A DNA stretch of 46,239 nt from Limnobacter sp. CACIAM 66H1 (GTDB lineage: Bacteria; Pseudomonadota; Gammaproteobacteria; Burkholderiales; Burkholderiaceae_B). Numbering within the stretch: the stretch's first letter is position 1; each line of letters begins with the position of its first letter. Shown here piece by piece: positions 9,107 to 16,944 of this stretch. The stretch spans positions 1 through 46,239 of the forward strand of contig NZ_LUJK01000024.1 of assembly GCF_001601825.1 (NCBI RefSeq), in the 5' to 3' direction. The position numbers and the translations under genes are program-made. The notes under the pieces were generated by a model. It was not told where the DNA came from, did no database searches, and saw only the letters and a list, made by a program, of their open reading frames with translations.

Positions 9107-10153
9107 ATGATTTTCAACACGCAATACCCGCTTGTGCAGGCGCCCATGGCGGGTGTGCAAACCAGTGCGCTGTGCATTGCGGTCAGCAATGCCGGCGGGC
9201 TGGGCTCCCTGCCCTGCGCCATGCTCACTGCCAGCCAACTTCGCACCGAATTACTGGCCATTCGAGAAGGCACACACAAGCCCTACAACGTCAATTTTTT
9301 TGCCCACACGCCACCGGAAATAGACGCAGCGCGCAACTTGAAATGGAAACACGCGCTAGCACCCTATTACAGTGAATTGGGTTTGAATATCGACGAATTC
9401 CCAAGTGGCCAAGGCAGAACACCGTTCAATGATGAATCTGCGGAATTGCTTGAAGAATTCAAACCGCCCTACGTCAGCTTCCATTTTGGTTTGCCCAAAC
9501 CTGAATTGCTGAAGCGCGTGAAGGCCATGGGTGCACAAGTTATTTCGTCCGCGACGACGGTGGACGAGGCACTTTGGCTTCAAGCCCGAGGTTGCGACTT
9601 CATCATCGCCCAAGGTTTGGAAGCTGGCGGACACCGCGGGCACTTTCTGAACCATGATTTGAACCTGCAAATGGGCACTTTTGCCTTGCTACCCCAAATC
9701 GTCAAATCAGTGGATGTGCCCGTGATAGCGGCTGGAGGAATCGCGGATTCAAAGGGCGTAACCGCAGCCATGGCTCTGGGCGCAAGTGCTGTTCAAGTGG
9801 GTACTGCTTACCTGCTGGCACCGGAATGCAGCACCAGCGCCATTCACAGAAAAGCACTGCAAAGTGAGGCTGCACGCCACACCGCACTGACCAACCTGTT
9901 CAGTGGCAGGCCAGCACGCGGCATTGTGAACCGGGTGATGCGTGAACTGGGTGCACTGTCCGAATTTCCACCGGAATTCCCACTGGCCACACCTGGTATC
10001 GCACCGCTTCGGGCCAAGGCAGAAAGCATGGGGTCTGGTGATTTTTCGCCTTTGTGGGCTGGTCAAAACGCCAGTGCATGCAAGAACGCGAGCGCTGCGA
10101 CAATTACACACGAGCTCGCGCAGGGGTTTTTAGGGCTGGGTGCCACAGGCTAA
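9107..10153 (+). CDS. NAD(P)H-dependent flavin oxidoreductase / nitronate monooxygenase family
   Basis: This 348-residue TIM-barrel protein starts with the family opening YPLVQAPMAGV and has an SNAGGLGSLP loop. The flavin-binding segments are AQGLEAGGHRGHF (around 174-186) and VPVIAAGGIADSKGV (around 204-218), followed by GASAVQVGTAYL. These match the FMN-dependent nitronate monooxygenase/2-nitropropane dioxygenase family, which oxidises alkyl nitronates such as propionate-3-nitronate. Some members do other flavin chemistry, so the exact substrate is open. It lies 13 bp after the MFS gene and could be co-transcribed. Confidence 0.88.
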   Translation: MIFNTQYPLVQAPMAGVQTSALCIAVSNAGGLGSLPCAMLTASQLRTELLAIREGTHKPYNVNFFAHTPPEIDAARNLKWKHALAPYYSELGLNIDEFPSGQGRTPFNDESAELLEEFKPPYVSFHFGLPKPELLKRVKAMGAQVISSATTVDEALWLQARGCDFIIAQGLEAGGHRGHFLNHDLNLQMGTFALLPQIVKSVDVPVIAAGGIADSKGVTAAMALGASAVQVGTAYLLAPECSTSAIHRKALQSEAARHTALTNLFSGRPARGIVNRVMRELGALSEFPPEFPLATPGIAPLRAKAESMGSGDFSPLWAGQNASACKNASAATITHELAQGFLGLGATG

Positions 10154-10220
10154 GTCCTGCATCCAAAAGGGTATTTTGGAAGTATAAAGGCCATATACAT
10201 CCAATAAAAACCCACGAGAC

Positions 10221-10874
10221 ATGTCCCACCTATTTCAAGCCCCGAGGCGCAGACGCGCCCTGATTATATTGTGCGCTGCAATTGTGCTGGCAGCTTTGGG
10301 CTTTTACGTTTACAAACTCTCGGAAAAATCGGCCACGACAGTCAACCCGATTGACTCGGGATTCGCAAGAAGCATGCTGCTGCACCACGCGCAGGCCATT
10401 CAAATGTCGATGATGATGCGCGGTACCGCTTCACCTGAAATTCAGGCTTTGGCGCAATCCATCATCATGAAACAAACCCGTGAAATGGGTGTGATGGAAG
10501 GTTGGCTGACCGCGTGGAATGAACCATTGATGGTGGAAGGCCCCCCCATGGCCTGGGTTGAAAATGCCACCAATGTGCGTCACTTGGACGATCAGCTTTA
10601 TCAAGCCCAATGCAAGGCCGATGGTGGTGCCATGGCAGGCGTGGCTACACCCGAGCAACTTGACCAACTCAAAAACGCCAGTGGCATTGAAAAAGAGATT
10701 CTGTTTCTAGAACTGATGCTGGCCCACCACCGCGCCGCGATCCCCATGGCCTGGTTTGCAAACCGAAATGCTCAAACAAGTCTGGTCAAAGCGCTGGCCA
10801 GCGCCATGATCCGCGACCAAGGCATGGAAATTGGCTGGATCCAATTGAAATTACAACAACTCAAAAAATCCTGA
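10221..10874 (+). CDS. DUF305 family protein, membrane-anchored
   Basis: This 217-residue protein has an RRRR-flanked N-terminal transmembrane segment (ALIILCAAIVLAALGFYVY, about 14-32), then a periplasmic domain with two His-Met motifs, MLLHHAQAIQM and MLAHHRAAIPM, one in each half. This internal duplication is typical of DUF305, a ferritin-like helical family often found in metal (copper) contexts; the exact role is unproven. The Met- and His-rich helices (MSMMMRG) suggest metal contact. The next gene, an LVIVD lipoprotein, begins 19 bp downstream, so the two are probably one operon. Confidence 0.87.
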   Translation: MSHLFQAPRRRRALIILCAAIVLAALGFYVYKLSEKSATTVNPIDSGFARSMLLHHAQAIQMSMMMRGTASPEIQALAQSIIMKQTREMGVMEGWLTAWNEPLMVEGPPMAWVENATNVRHLDDQLYQAQCKADGGAMAGVATPEQLDQLKNASGIEKEILFLELMLAHHRAAIPMAWFANRNAQTSLVKALASAMIRDQGMEIGWIQLKLQQLKKS

Positions 10875-10893
10875 ACTGGAGACATTCCCCATC

Positions 10894-12363
10894 ATGTTGA
10901 AAAAACCGACACAAGTGGTAATGGCTGCCTTGTTGTTACCTACACTGGTAGCAGGTTGTCTGGGTGGTTCAGACAGCAGCAGTTCAACAAGCAGCGGGCG
11001 AACAAACCCAAACCAAGTGGTAGATGGTTTGAATGTAACTGCCACCCCGCAAGGTCAATGTGGCCCGGGCGCAAAGCCTGAAACAGGCATGCAAGGCCGT
11101 GTGTCACAGACAGATCACGATGCAGGTTTGGCTGCCGCGGGGTTTTCCTGCAATACGCAACTGGTGGGCTCCTTTGCACCAGAGCGTGTGATTGGTACCG
11201 TGGGCGGCTTCAAGGTTGAACGCTACCGTGACAAAGCTGGACGCGACTGTGCATTTGCCGACAGCACCTTGCTGTTCCCCACCAATATTCTGGACATGGA
11301 ACTGGGCGTGAATGTGTTCGACATGAGCGACCCCACCAGGCCTGTGCGTACTGCCCGCCTTGTTACGCCTGCCATGCTGTCGCCGCATGAATCGCTGGTG
11401 GTCAGCCAGGAAGGTGGTGTGCTGGCTGCTGTGCTGGGCAACCCTGCGTTTGGCCCAGGCATCGTGGATATTTACGATGTGTCAGAAGACTGTCGCAACC
11501 CCGTGTTGAAATCGTCCACGCCTCTGGGTTTGTTTGGCCACGAAAGCGGCATTTCTCCAGATGGAAAAACCTTCTTCTCGGGCTCACCCTCCACCTCCAC
11601 ACTGGTGGCACTCGACATTTCCAATCCCAGCCTGCCGCGCCCATTGTGGGCCGGGCAATATTCATCACATGGCCTGTCGATCAGCCCTGATGGCAACCGC
11701 GCCTACGTGGCCAGTATTGCTGACCCCGCTGGTATGCTGATCCTTGATATTTCAGAAATTCAGGCCCGCAAGCCCAATCCGCAAGTACGTGAGGTTTCCC
11801 GACTCACCTGGGATACAGTAACCATTCCACAAAACGCCATCCCGTTTACTCGGAACGGCAAGCAATATGTGATGGAGGTGGATGAGTATTCAGGCGGCAA
11901 TGGCGGCCCTATTCCTGTCGGCATTCATGGTCCCAATGTAGGTGCTGCACGCATTATCGACATTTCGGATGAAACAAAACCCAAAGTGATTTCGAACTTG
12001 CGGCTCGATGTGCACAACATCGCCAACCGCGAAGAAATTGCAAGTGACCCCGGTGCGCAGAACCCCACTGGCGGGTACGCCGGGCATTACTGCAACATTC
12101 CTACGCGAATCAACCCAACCATTGTGGCGTGCAGCATGATTTTGTCGGGCTTACGGATTTTTGATATTCGCGACCCAGCCAACCCTGTTGAAGTGGCTTA
12201 CTTCAATGCGCCAGTGAAACCGCGTGTGTTAACGTTGCCCGCACCTGCCAGCAACTGGGCCATGTCCAGCCCGGCTTTTGTACCCGAGCACAAGGAAATT
12301 TGGTACACCGATGGCTATCAGGGCTTTTATGTGGTCAAAGTAACCAACAACGCATGGAAATAA
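10894..12363 (+). CDS. LVIVD-repeat lipoprotein
   Basis: This 489-residue protein has a lipoprotein signal (MAALLLPTLVAGC, Cys about residue 22), a Ser-rich linker, and repeated units of the form GxxxxDISDPxxPxxxxxx: VFDMSDPTRPVRTA, IYDVSEDCRNPVLKS, ALDISNPSLPRPLW, IIDISDETKPKVIS and IFDIRDPANPVEVAYF. These are LVIVD repeats, which fold into a beta-propeller. It is expected to be anchored facing the periplasm or outside. Function is unknown. Its operon partner is DUF305, and LVIVD and DUF305 proteins sit together in other proteobacteria as far as I recall. The ribosome site CTGGAGACA precedes the ATG. Confidence 0.85.
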   Translation: MLKKPTQVVMAALLLPTLVAGCLGGSDSSSSTSSGRTNPNQVVDGLNVTATPQGQCGPGAKPETGMQGRVSQTDHDAGLAAAGFSCNTQLVGSFAPERVIGTVGGFKVERYRDKAGRDCAFADSTLLFPTNILDMELGVNVFDMSDPTRPVRTARLVTPAMLSPHESLVVSQEGGVLAAVLGNPAFGPGIVDIYDVSEDCRNPVLKSSTPLGLFGHESGISPDGKTFFSGSPSTSTLVALDISNPSLPRPLWAGQYSSHGLSISPDGNRAYVASIADPAGMLILDISEIQARKPNPQVREVSRLTWDTVTIPQNAIPFTRNGKQYVMEVDEYSGGNGGPIPVGIHGPNVGAARIIDISDETKPKVISNLRLDVHNIANREEIASDPGAQNPTGGYAGHYCNIPTRINPTIVACSMILSGLRIFDIRDPANPVEVAYFNAPVKPRVLTLPAPASNWAMSSPAFVPEHKEIWYTDGYQGFYVVKVTNNAWK

Positions 12364-12383
12364 TTCAAACGGAAATGGCGCCA

Positions 12384-13157
12384 ATGAACTTTCAATACCT
12401 TAATCTGGAGGTGGCCGAACGTGTGGCCACCGTCACCATCAACCGCCCAGACAAGGGCAATGCACTGGCCCCCGACGTACTGGAGGAAGTGACCCACATG
12501 TTCAATGCGCTGGGTATGCGCCAGGATGTGAATGTGATCGTGTTCACCGGGGGTGAGCGCTATTTTTCAGCCGGCTTCGACTTGAACGAAATTCGCAAGC
12601 TGGAGAAGGTGAGCAACGAGGCTTACACCGCTTTGTTTCATCGCGCCTACCGCGCCATCCTGTTTTGTGAGCAGCCCGTAATATGCGCCGTGGGTGGTGC
12701 GGCAATTGCGGGCGGTTTTGATTTGACCATGATGTGCGACATTCGGTATGCCTCCACTCGGGCCAAGTTTGGACAACGCGAAATTGTGCTGTCACTCACG
12801 CCCATCATGGACCCGCTGTGGCGCATCATCGGCATGGGCCGCGCCAAGGAAGTGGCACTAACAGGTCGTATTTACGACGCCGCAGAAGCCGAGCGCATGG
12901 GCTATGTCAGCAAGGTGTTTCCAGAAGGCGAATTGCTCAGTTCCGTTGCGCAAATTGCGCGTGACATGGCGCAGTACGACCGCGCCTGTCTGGCTGAAAC
13001 AAAACGGCTTTCCAATGTAGTGCTGAATCAGGATTTGGACATGTCCATGCGCACGCAGGAATGGTTGTTCAGAAGTTACATCGGTTCAGAAGACAATCAC
13101 CAACGCATTGACGCGCTGCAGGCGCAATTGGCTGCAGCACGAAAAGCAAAAAGTTAA
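12384..13157 (+). CDS. Enoyl-CoA hydratase/isomerase family protein
   Basis: This crotonase-fold protein of about 257 residues has the oxyanion-hole segments FTGGERYFSAGFDLNEI (around 47-63) and VGGAAIAGGFDLTMMCDIRYAS (around 97-118), the core of the enoyl-CoA hydratase/isomerase family. The position usually holding the first catalytic Glu reads GGFDL rather than GGGxE, and the later region reads FGQREIVLS, so hydratase activity is not certain; it may be an isomerase, hydrolase or other crotonase. ATG 12384 is chosen with GGA 10 bp upstream. ATGs at 12354 and 12375 are alternatives, the first overlapping the LVIVD gene. Confidence 0.82.
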   Translation: MNFQYLNLEVAERVATVTINRPDKGNALAPDVLEEVTHMFNALGMRQDVNVIVFTGGERYFSAGFDLNEIRKLEKVSNEAYTALFHRAYRAILFCEQPVICAVGGAAIAGGFDLTMMCDIRYASTRAKFGQREIVLSLTPIMDPLWRIIGMGRAKEVALTGRIYDAAEAERMGYVSKVFPEGELLSSVAQIARDMAQYDRACLAETKRLSNVVLNQDLDMSMRTQEWLFRSYIGSEDNHQRIDALQAQLAAARKAKS

Positions 13158-13163
13158 ACCCGT

Positions 13164-13979
13164 TCAACTGTAGCGCGCGAACTCTACAGGGTCGTGCGCG
13201 CAAAACAGCTCAACTTCATCGCCGCTACTTTTCACCAACTCACGCAAACGTGCCTGGGTCGCCACACGTTCGGCAGGCAGTGTTTGCACAAGCTTTTCAA
13301 AGAAAGCCACGCCAGCCGGCATGGGGTCCTCGTGCTTCAAGGCCACCTCACTTCGGTGAAAGTATGCGTCGCCACAATGCAAAAGCCACTTGTTGCCGTT
13401 CTTCACCGCCACACCCACATGCCCTCGAGTGTGTCCAATCAACGGCACCATCAGCAATTCCACACCGGCAATGGGTCGAATGGCCTGAAAGCCAAACCAG
13501 GTTTCGTTGGGTTTCTCGTGAATGTTCCATTTGGGCTTGTGTTCAAACTGCGCTTTTCTGAATCGCAATGAATCGCGCAGGCTTGGGTTTATAGCGTGGC
13601 GATGCTCGGGCTCGAACACATGCACTTGCGCGTCGGGAAAATCACTCAAGCCTCCAGCATGATCCAGATCAAGGTGAGTAGGCACGATGTGCTTGACATC
13701 GCCGGGCTTCAAACCCAAAGCCCTGATCTGCTCAATCGCTGTTTCTTCAAGGCGCAGCTGAGGAGCCAGCATAGCCACAAAGCCAGCACCCAAGCGCCTG
13801 TTGGGCTCCAATACATCGCCTGTACCCAAACCAGTATCTACGAGGATCAGGCCTTCTTCGCTTTCAACCATCAGGCAATGACACACCATTTTAGCCCGCT
13901 CGAAAAATCCACCGCTGCCATTGATCAATCGCTTGCAAACCGGGCACATGGTGCCGCAATTCAGGTGGTGAATTTTCAT
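13164..13979 (-). CDS. MBL-fold metallo-hydrolase, lactonase-like
   Basis: This 271-residue protein has the metallo-beta-lactamase signature HLDLDHAGG (HxxxDH, around 106-114), an earlier LVDTGLGTG segment, a later GHTRGHVGV histidine and HCGDAYFH aspartate, and a final CAHDPVEF His. This is the dinuclear zinc hydrolase layout. The overall shape (about 270 residues, N-terminal KIHHLNCGTMCP) resembles AHL-lactonase-like and related MBL hydrolases, but the substrate is not known. ATG 13979 is chosen with GGAA about 10 bp upstream; a TTG two codons upstream is also open. Its 3' end lies only 6 bp from the convergent crotonase gene. Confidence 0.85.
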   Translation of the reverse strand: MKIHHLNCGTMCPVCKRLINGSGGFFERAKMVCHCLMVESEEGLILVDTGLGTGDVLEPNRRLGAGFVAMLAPQLRLEETAIEQIRALGLKPGDVKHIVPTHLDLDHAGGLSDFPDAQVHVFEPEHRHAINPSLRDSLRFRKAQFEHKPKWNIHEKPNETWFGFQAIRPIAGVELLMVPLIGHTRGHVGVAVKNGNKWLLHCGDAYFHRSEVALKHEDPMPAGVAFFEKLVQTLPAERVATQARLRELVKSSGDEVELFCAHDPVEFARYS

Positions 13980-14060
13980 GAGCAAGGTTCCGTGTAGTTA
14001 GAGTAAGTTCAGTTTAAGTTGCAACACATGAATAATGCACGCAAGTTCTGATTTGCCCAC

Positions 14061-14912
14061 TCAGTTGCTGATCTGTTGAACCAACAATTCAGCAAAATAG
14101 TCACAAGGCGGGCGTTTTGATTTCAGGCTTCTGGACAGCACCACCTCCACAGGCTGCAAAGGTGGCAAACCTTCAACTGTACCCAATCGGACCAAGTGCT
14201 CGGGCACGCCGCATTGCGCAAGTGGCGCAATCGCGAGGCCCGCATCGACCATGCTGACCAGTCCTTGCACGGCTGGGCTTTCATACGACATGCGATAGGG
14301 AATTTTTGCCTGCTGCAAAGCCTTCAGTGCATGGGCACGCGCGGTACTGCCCTCACCAAACAAGGCAAGGGGCAAGGGGCGCTCTTTCCAGATACTTTTG
14401 TTGCTGGCCGATCCAGCCCAAACCAAAGGCTCCATGCGCAACAGCACGCCCGGACAACCCTTGGTGCGTGTAATTACAGCCAGATCCACTTCATTGTCTT
14501 TGACCATTTGTGCAATGTGATGGCTTGGGCGACCTATCACTTGTATTTCCACACGGGGATAAGTCGCTGAAAATTTGCGTAACACCGGTGGCAGCAACGA
14601 TGAGGCATAGTCGTCGGGCACACCAATGCTGACTCGCCCGGTGACTGCAGGCCGGGTTAGTTCTGCAAAGGCTTCATCGCGCAAAGCGAGCATTTGTCGG
14701 GCATAGCCAAGCAAGGTGTGTCCCTCTGCGGTCAATTCCAGGTTGCGCGTGTCGCGCAAAAACAAGGCCTTGCCCAGCAGGCCTTCAAGCCCCTTGATTT
14801 GCATGCTGACCGCCGAGGGCGAACGGTGCACCCATGCTGCGCCTGCCGCAAAACTGCCGGAATCCGCCACCGCCACCAGCATGCTCAATGCATCCAAATC
14901 CAGTTTCTTCAT
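14061..14912 (-). CDS. LysR-family transcriptional regulator
   Basis: This 283-residue regulator has the LysR winged helix at residues 5-64 (LDALSMLVAVADSGSFAAGA, then SPSAVSMQIKGLEGLLGKAL) and a periplasmic-binding-like effector domain from about 90. It is divergent from the LysE-family exporter at 15016, with 103 bp between them containing a T-N11-A dyad. LysR proteins commonly control the adjacent divergent gene, so control of this exporter is the likely job. The effector is unknown. Confidence 0.92.
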   Translation of the reverse strand: MKKLDLDALSMLVAVADSGSFAAGAAWVHRSPSAVSMQIKGLEGLLGKALFLRDTRNLELTAEGHTLLGYARQMLALRDEAFAELTRPAVTGRVSIGVPDDYASSLLPPVLRKFSATYPRVEIQVIGRPSHHIAQMVKDNEVDLAVITRTKGCPGVLLRMEPLVWAGSASNKSIWKERPLPLALFGEGSTARAHALKALQQAKIPYRMSYESPAVQGLVSMVDAGLAIAPLAQCGVPEHLVRLGTVEGLPPLQPVEVVLSRSLKSKRPPCDYFAELLVQQISN

Positions 14913-14947
14913 TTCATCAGCTTTTCTGATTAATCAATTTAATTTAA

Positions 14948-14960
14948 TTCGTTTTACGAA
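14948..14960. promoter_or_regulatory. LysR-type T-N11-A operator candidate
   Basis: TTCGTTTTACGAA is a perfect 5-bp-arm dyad spaced as T-N11-A, the standard LysR box. It sits in the AT-rich divergent region between the lysR-type gene and the LysE-family gene, where such a site would be expected. Flanking AATT/AATT-like bases extend it imperfectly. Confidence 0.5.
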
Positions 14961-15015
14961 ATTTATCCAGTGTTGAATAATCCACTTCGCGATTCACCCA
15001 ACAAGGACAATTGAA

Positions 15016-15651
15016 GTGAAAGACCTGAGTTCTCTGTATGCCTTTCTGGTGGTGGGAGGGTTGTTGTCCATCACGCCTGGCCCCAACATGATCTATGTGA
15101 TCTCCCGCTCCATTACGCAAGGGCGACGCGCCGGGTTGACTTCGCTGGGCGGCGTGGTAGTTGGTTATCTTTTTTACATGTTTGGCGCAGCCTTCGGTAT
15201 TACCGCCTTTTTTAAAACACAGCCCCATGCCGCACAAATTCTAAGTGCATGTGGTGCGGTATACATGGGCTGGCTGGGCTGGAATGCGATTCGCCCTGGG
15301 GGACGCTCCCCGCTTGAAATTCGTGAACAGCTACCTCAAGAGCATTCGGGCAAATTGTTTGCCATGGGGGCAACAACCAGCCTGCTTAACCCGAAACTGG
15401 CGCTGATTTTCCTTACCTTGCTGCCCCAGTTTATTGACGAAACACAAGGCCGGGTATTGGAACAGTCGCTTTTTTACGGCGGCTTGCTCATCGCGATGTT
15501 TGCAGGCGTGAATGCTTGCATGGCGATATTCTCTGGCAGCATGGCCAATTTCCTGGCCCGAAAACCCGCATGGCTCTTGGCACAGCGCCTGCTGATGGGA
15601 ATTACTTTGCTTGCATTGAGTGCAGAGATGGCAATCCAAGCCATGGGTTGA
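15016..15651 (+). CDS. LysE/RhtB-family amino-acid exporter
   Basis: This 211-residue inner-membrane protein has about six hydrophobic helices and the LysE signature near the start (LLSITPGPNMIYVISRSITQ, about residues 17-36), followed by GRRAGLTSLGGVVVGYLF. A second family segment, MGATTSLLNPKLALIFLTLLP, is at about 117-137. The family exports amino acids and homoserine lactone-like compounds. The start is GTG 15016 with AAGGA upstream. The neighbouring divergent LysR gene is the probable regulator. Confidence 0.9.
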   Translation: MKDLSSLYAFLVVGGLLSITPGPNMIYVISRSITQGRRAGLTSLGGVVVGYLFYMFGAAFGITAFFKTQPHAAQILSACGAVYMGWLGWNAIRPGGRSPLEIREQLPQEHSGKLFAMGATTSLLNPKLALIFLTLLPQFIDETQGRVLEQSLFYGGLLIAMFAGVNACMAIFSGSMANFLARKPAWLLAQRLLMGITLLALSAEMAIQAMG

Positions 15652-15694
15652 TATGCTTGGTCTGTTGTAGAGGTATTACCCAAGGAATTTGATC

Positions 15695-16318
15695 ATGTCA
15701 AAAGCGGCCATGCCACTGTTTCCGCTCACCACAGTGTTGTTCCCACAAGGTGTTTTAAATCTTCAAATTTTTGAGGTTCGGTATCTCGACTTGATGAAAA
15801 AATGCCTGCGCGACAACACACCATTTGGTGTGGTCAGCCTGCTGGACGGCAACGAGGTGCGCCGCCCCGACGAGAAAATTCAACTGGCCAAGATAGGTAC
15901 ACTGGTCAACATTGAAAAACACGAGTTTGTGACTCCCACGCTGATAGAAATTTCAACAGTGGGCAGCCAGCGATTCAAGTTATTGAATGCCATGCAAGAG
16001 AAGAACGGTTTGTGGATGGGCGAAATTCAAACCTTGCCAGCCGACCCGGTGGTTGAAATTCCAGACTACCTCCAAGGCAGTGCAAATGCCCTGGCACGGT
16101 TGATCAACTCGATCGATGAAAATGAAATTGCTGAGGAACAGCTGCCATTTCGCAAACCGTACAAGTTGATGGATTGTGGCTGGGTGGCCAACCGCTGGTG
16201 CGAACTGTTGCCCTTGGACAAACCCACCAAGCTGCAATTGCTGGCTTTGGACAACCCTTTGCTACGCCTTGAGTTGATTGATGACACCCTTGCGGCACAG
16301 GGTTTATTGAAGAGTTGA
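15695..16318 (+). CDS. LON peptidase substrate-binding-domain protein
   Basis: This 207-residue protein consists essentially of the N-terminal (LAN/substrate-binding) domain of Lon protease without ATPase or peptidase parts. It opens with MPLFPLTTVLFPQGVLNLQIFEVRYLDL-type sequence and contains PFGVVSLLDG, followed by an all-helical C-terminal half. Stand-alone proteins of this kind are widespread in proteobacteria and have no firm function. ATG 15695 is chosen because AAGGA lies 8 bp upstream; a TTG two codons earlier is in frame. It precedes the rnk leader region. Confidence 0.88.
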   Translation: MSKAAMPLFPLTTVLFPQGVLNLQIFEVRYLDLMKKCLRDNTPFGVVSLLDGNEVRRPDEKIQLAKIGTLVNIEKHEFVTPTLIEISTVGSQRFKLLNAMQEKNGLWMGEIQTLPADPVVEIPDYLQGSANALARLINSIDENEIAEEQLPFRKPYKLMDCGWVANRWCELLPLDKPTKLQLLALDNPLLRLELIDDTLAAQGLLKS

Positions 16319-16349
16319 CCGAATCTACAAAGCAGCCTAACATTCGGCC

Positions 16350-16506
16350 ATGATCACACATAACCGACTCACCGCAGCCTCACTGCATACTTTGCTGAAC
16401 AGCAAGGCGTGCGGCCGCGTGCATGTCTGTCCGCCGGCCGCAGATTCCTCAGCCCGGCGATCACCCACCTCCCTCTGATTACGCGCACAAAATTCGCATC
16501 GCCGGG
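16350..16506 (+). promoter_or_regulatory. Structured 5' leader of rnk with possible leader peptide
   Basis: The 222 bp between the LON-domain gene and rnk is unusually GC-rich and structured. One hairpin has 7-bp arms GCGGCCG (16411-16417) and CGGCCGC (16435-16441). A second, long-range pair is a perfect 9-bp match, CCCGGCGAT (16453-16461) with ATCGCCGGG (16498-16506), ending 34 bp before the rnk ATG. A 42-codon frame from ATG 16350 to TGA 16476-16478 spans the first hairpin (peptide contains CGRVHVCPPAADSS) but lacks a clear ribosome site. RNA leaders upstream of rnk have been described in other proteobacteria as attenuators; whether this is that class is inference. Confidence 0.5.
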
Positions 16507-16540
16507 CACACCTCAAGCGCAACAGCCTGAGAGTTGAACC

Positions 16541-16939
16541 ATGAACAAATTACACATGTCCGAAAGATGGATGAATGAGCTGGACCTGGCTCGCATCAAC
16601 AAATTGAATGCACCGTTTCCGCCCGAGTTACGGGAGGCCATTGATGATGCAGAAGTGATCAAACCGCAGGAAATGCCTGCTGATGTCATTACCATGAACA
16701 GCCTGTTTACGATTGTCGAAAAAGAAAGTGGCTCGAGTAACAAACTGATGTTGTGTTACCCAAGCGATGCTGAACCCGCGAAGGGATTTATTTCGGTGTT
16801 GTCACCTGCAGGTGCCAGTCTGCTAGGGCGCAAGGCAGGCACATTGGCCCAATGGGCAACCCCCAACGGGGAACAACATTTTGCCATGGTAAAGGAAATA
16901 TTGTTTCAGCCCGAGGCCAGTGGTGACTACACCACTTAA
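16541..16939 (+). CDS. rnk: Nucleoside diphosphate kinase regulator, GreA/GreB C-domain family
   Basis: This 132-residue protein matches Rnk along its length. The short N-terminal helical region is followed by the Rnk marker IKPQEMPADVITMNSLFTIV, and the C-terminal FKBP-like fold carries VLSPAGASLLGRKAG, then QPEASGDYTT at the end. Rnk is a GreA/GreB relative that binds RNA polymerase, and in E. coli and Pseudomonas it affects nucleoside diphosphate kinase levels. Start ATG 16541 has GAGAG upstream. The structured leader immediately upstream suggests control at the RNA level. It converges on the quinone oxidoreductase gene with a 5-bp gap. Confidence 0.9.
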   Translation: MNKLHMSERWMNELDLARINKLNAPFPPELREAIDDAEVIKPQEMPADVITMNSLFTIVEKESGSSNKLMLCYPSDAEPAKGFISVLSPAGASLLGRKAGTLAQWATPNGEQHFAMVKEILFQPEASGDYTT

Positions 16940-16944
16940 GGAAA

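Noticed and set aside
16350-16478. 42-codon frame before rnk called as a firm gene
   Set aside because: It lacks a clear ribosome site; kept only as part of the leader hypothesis.
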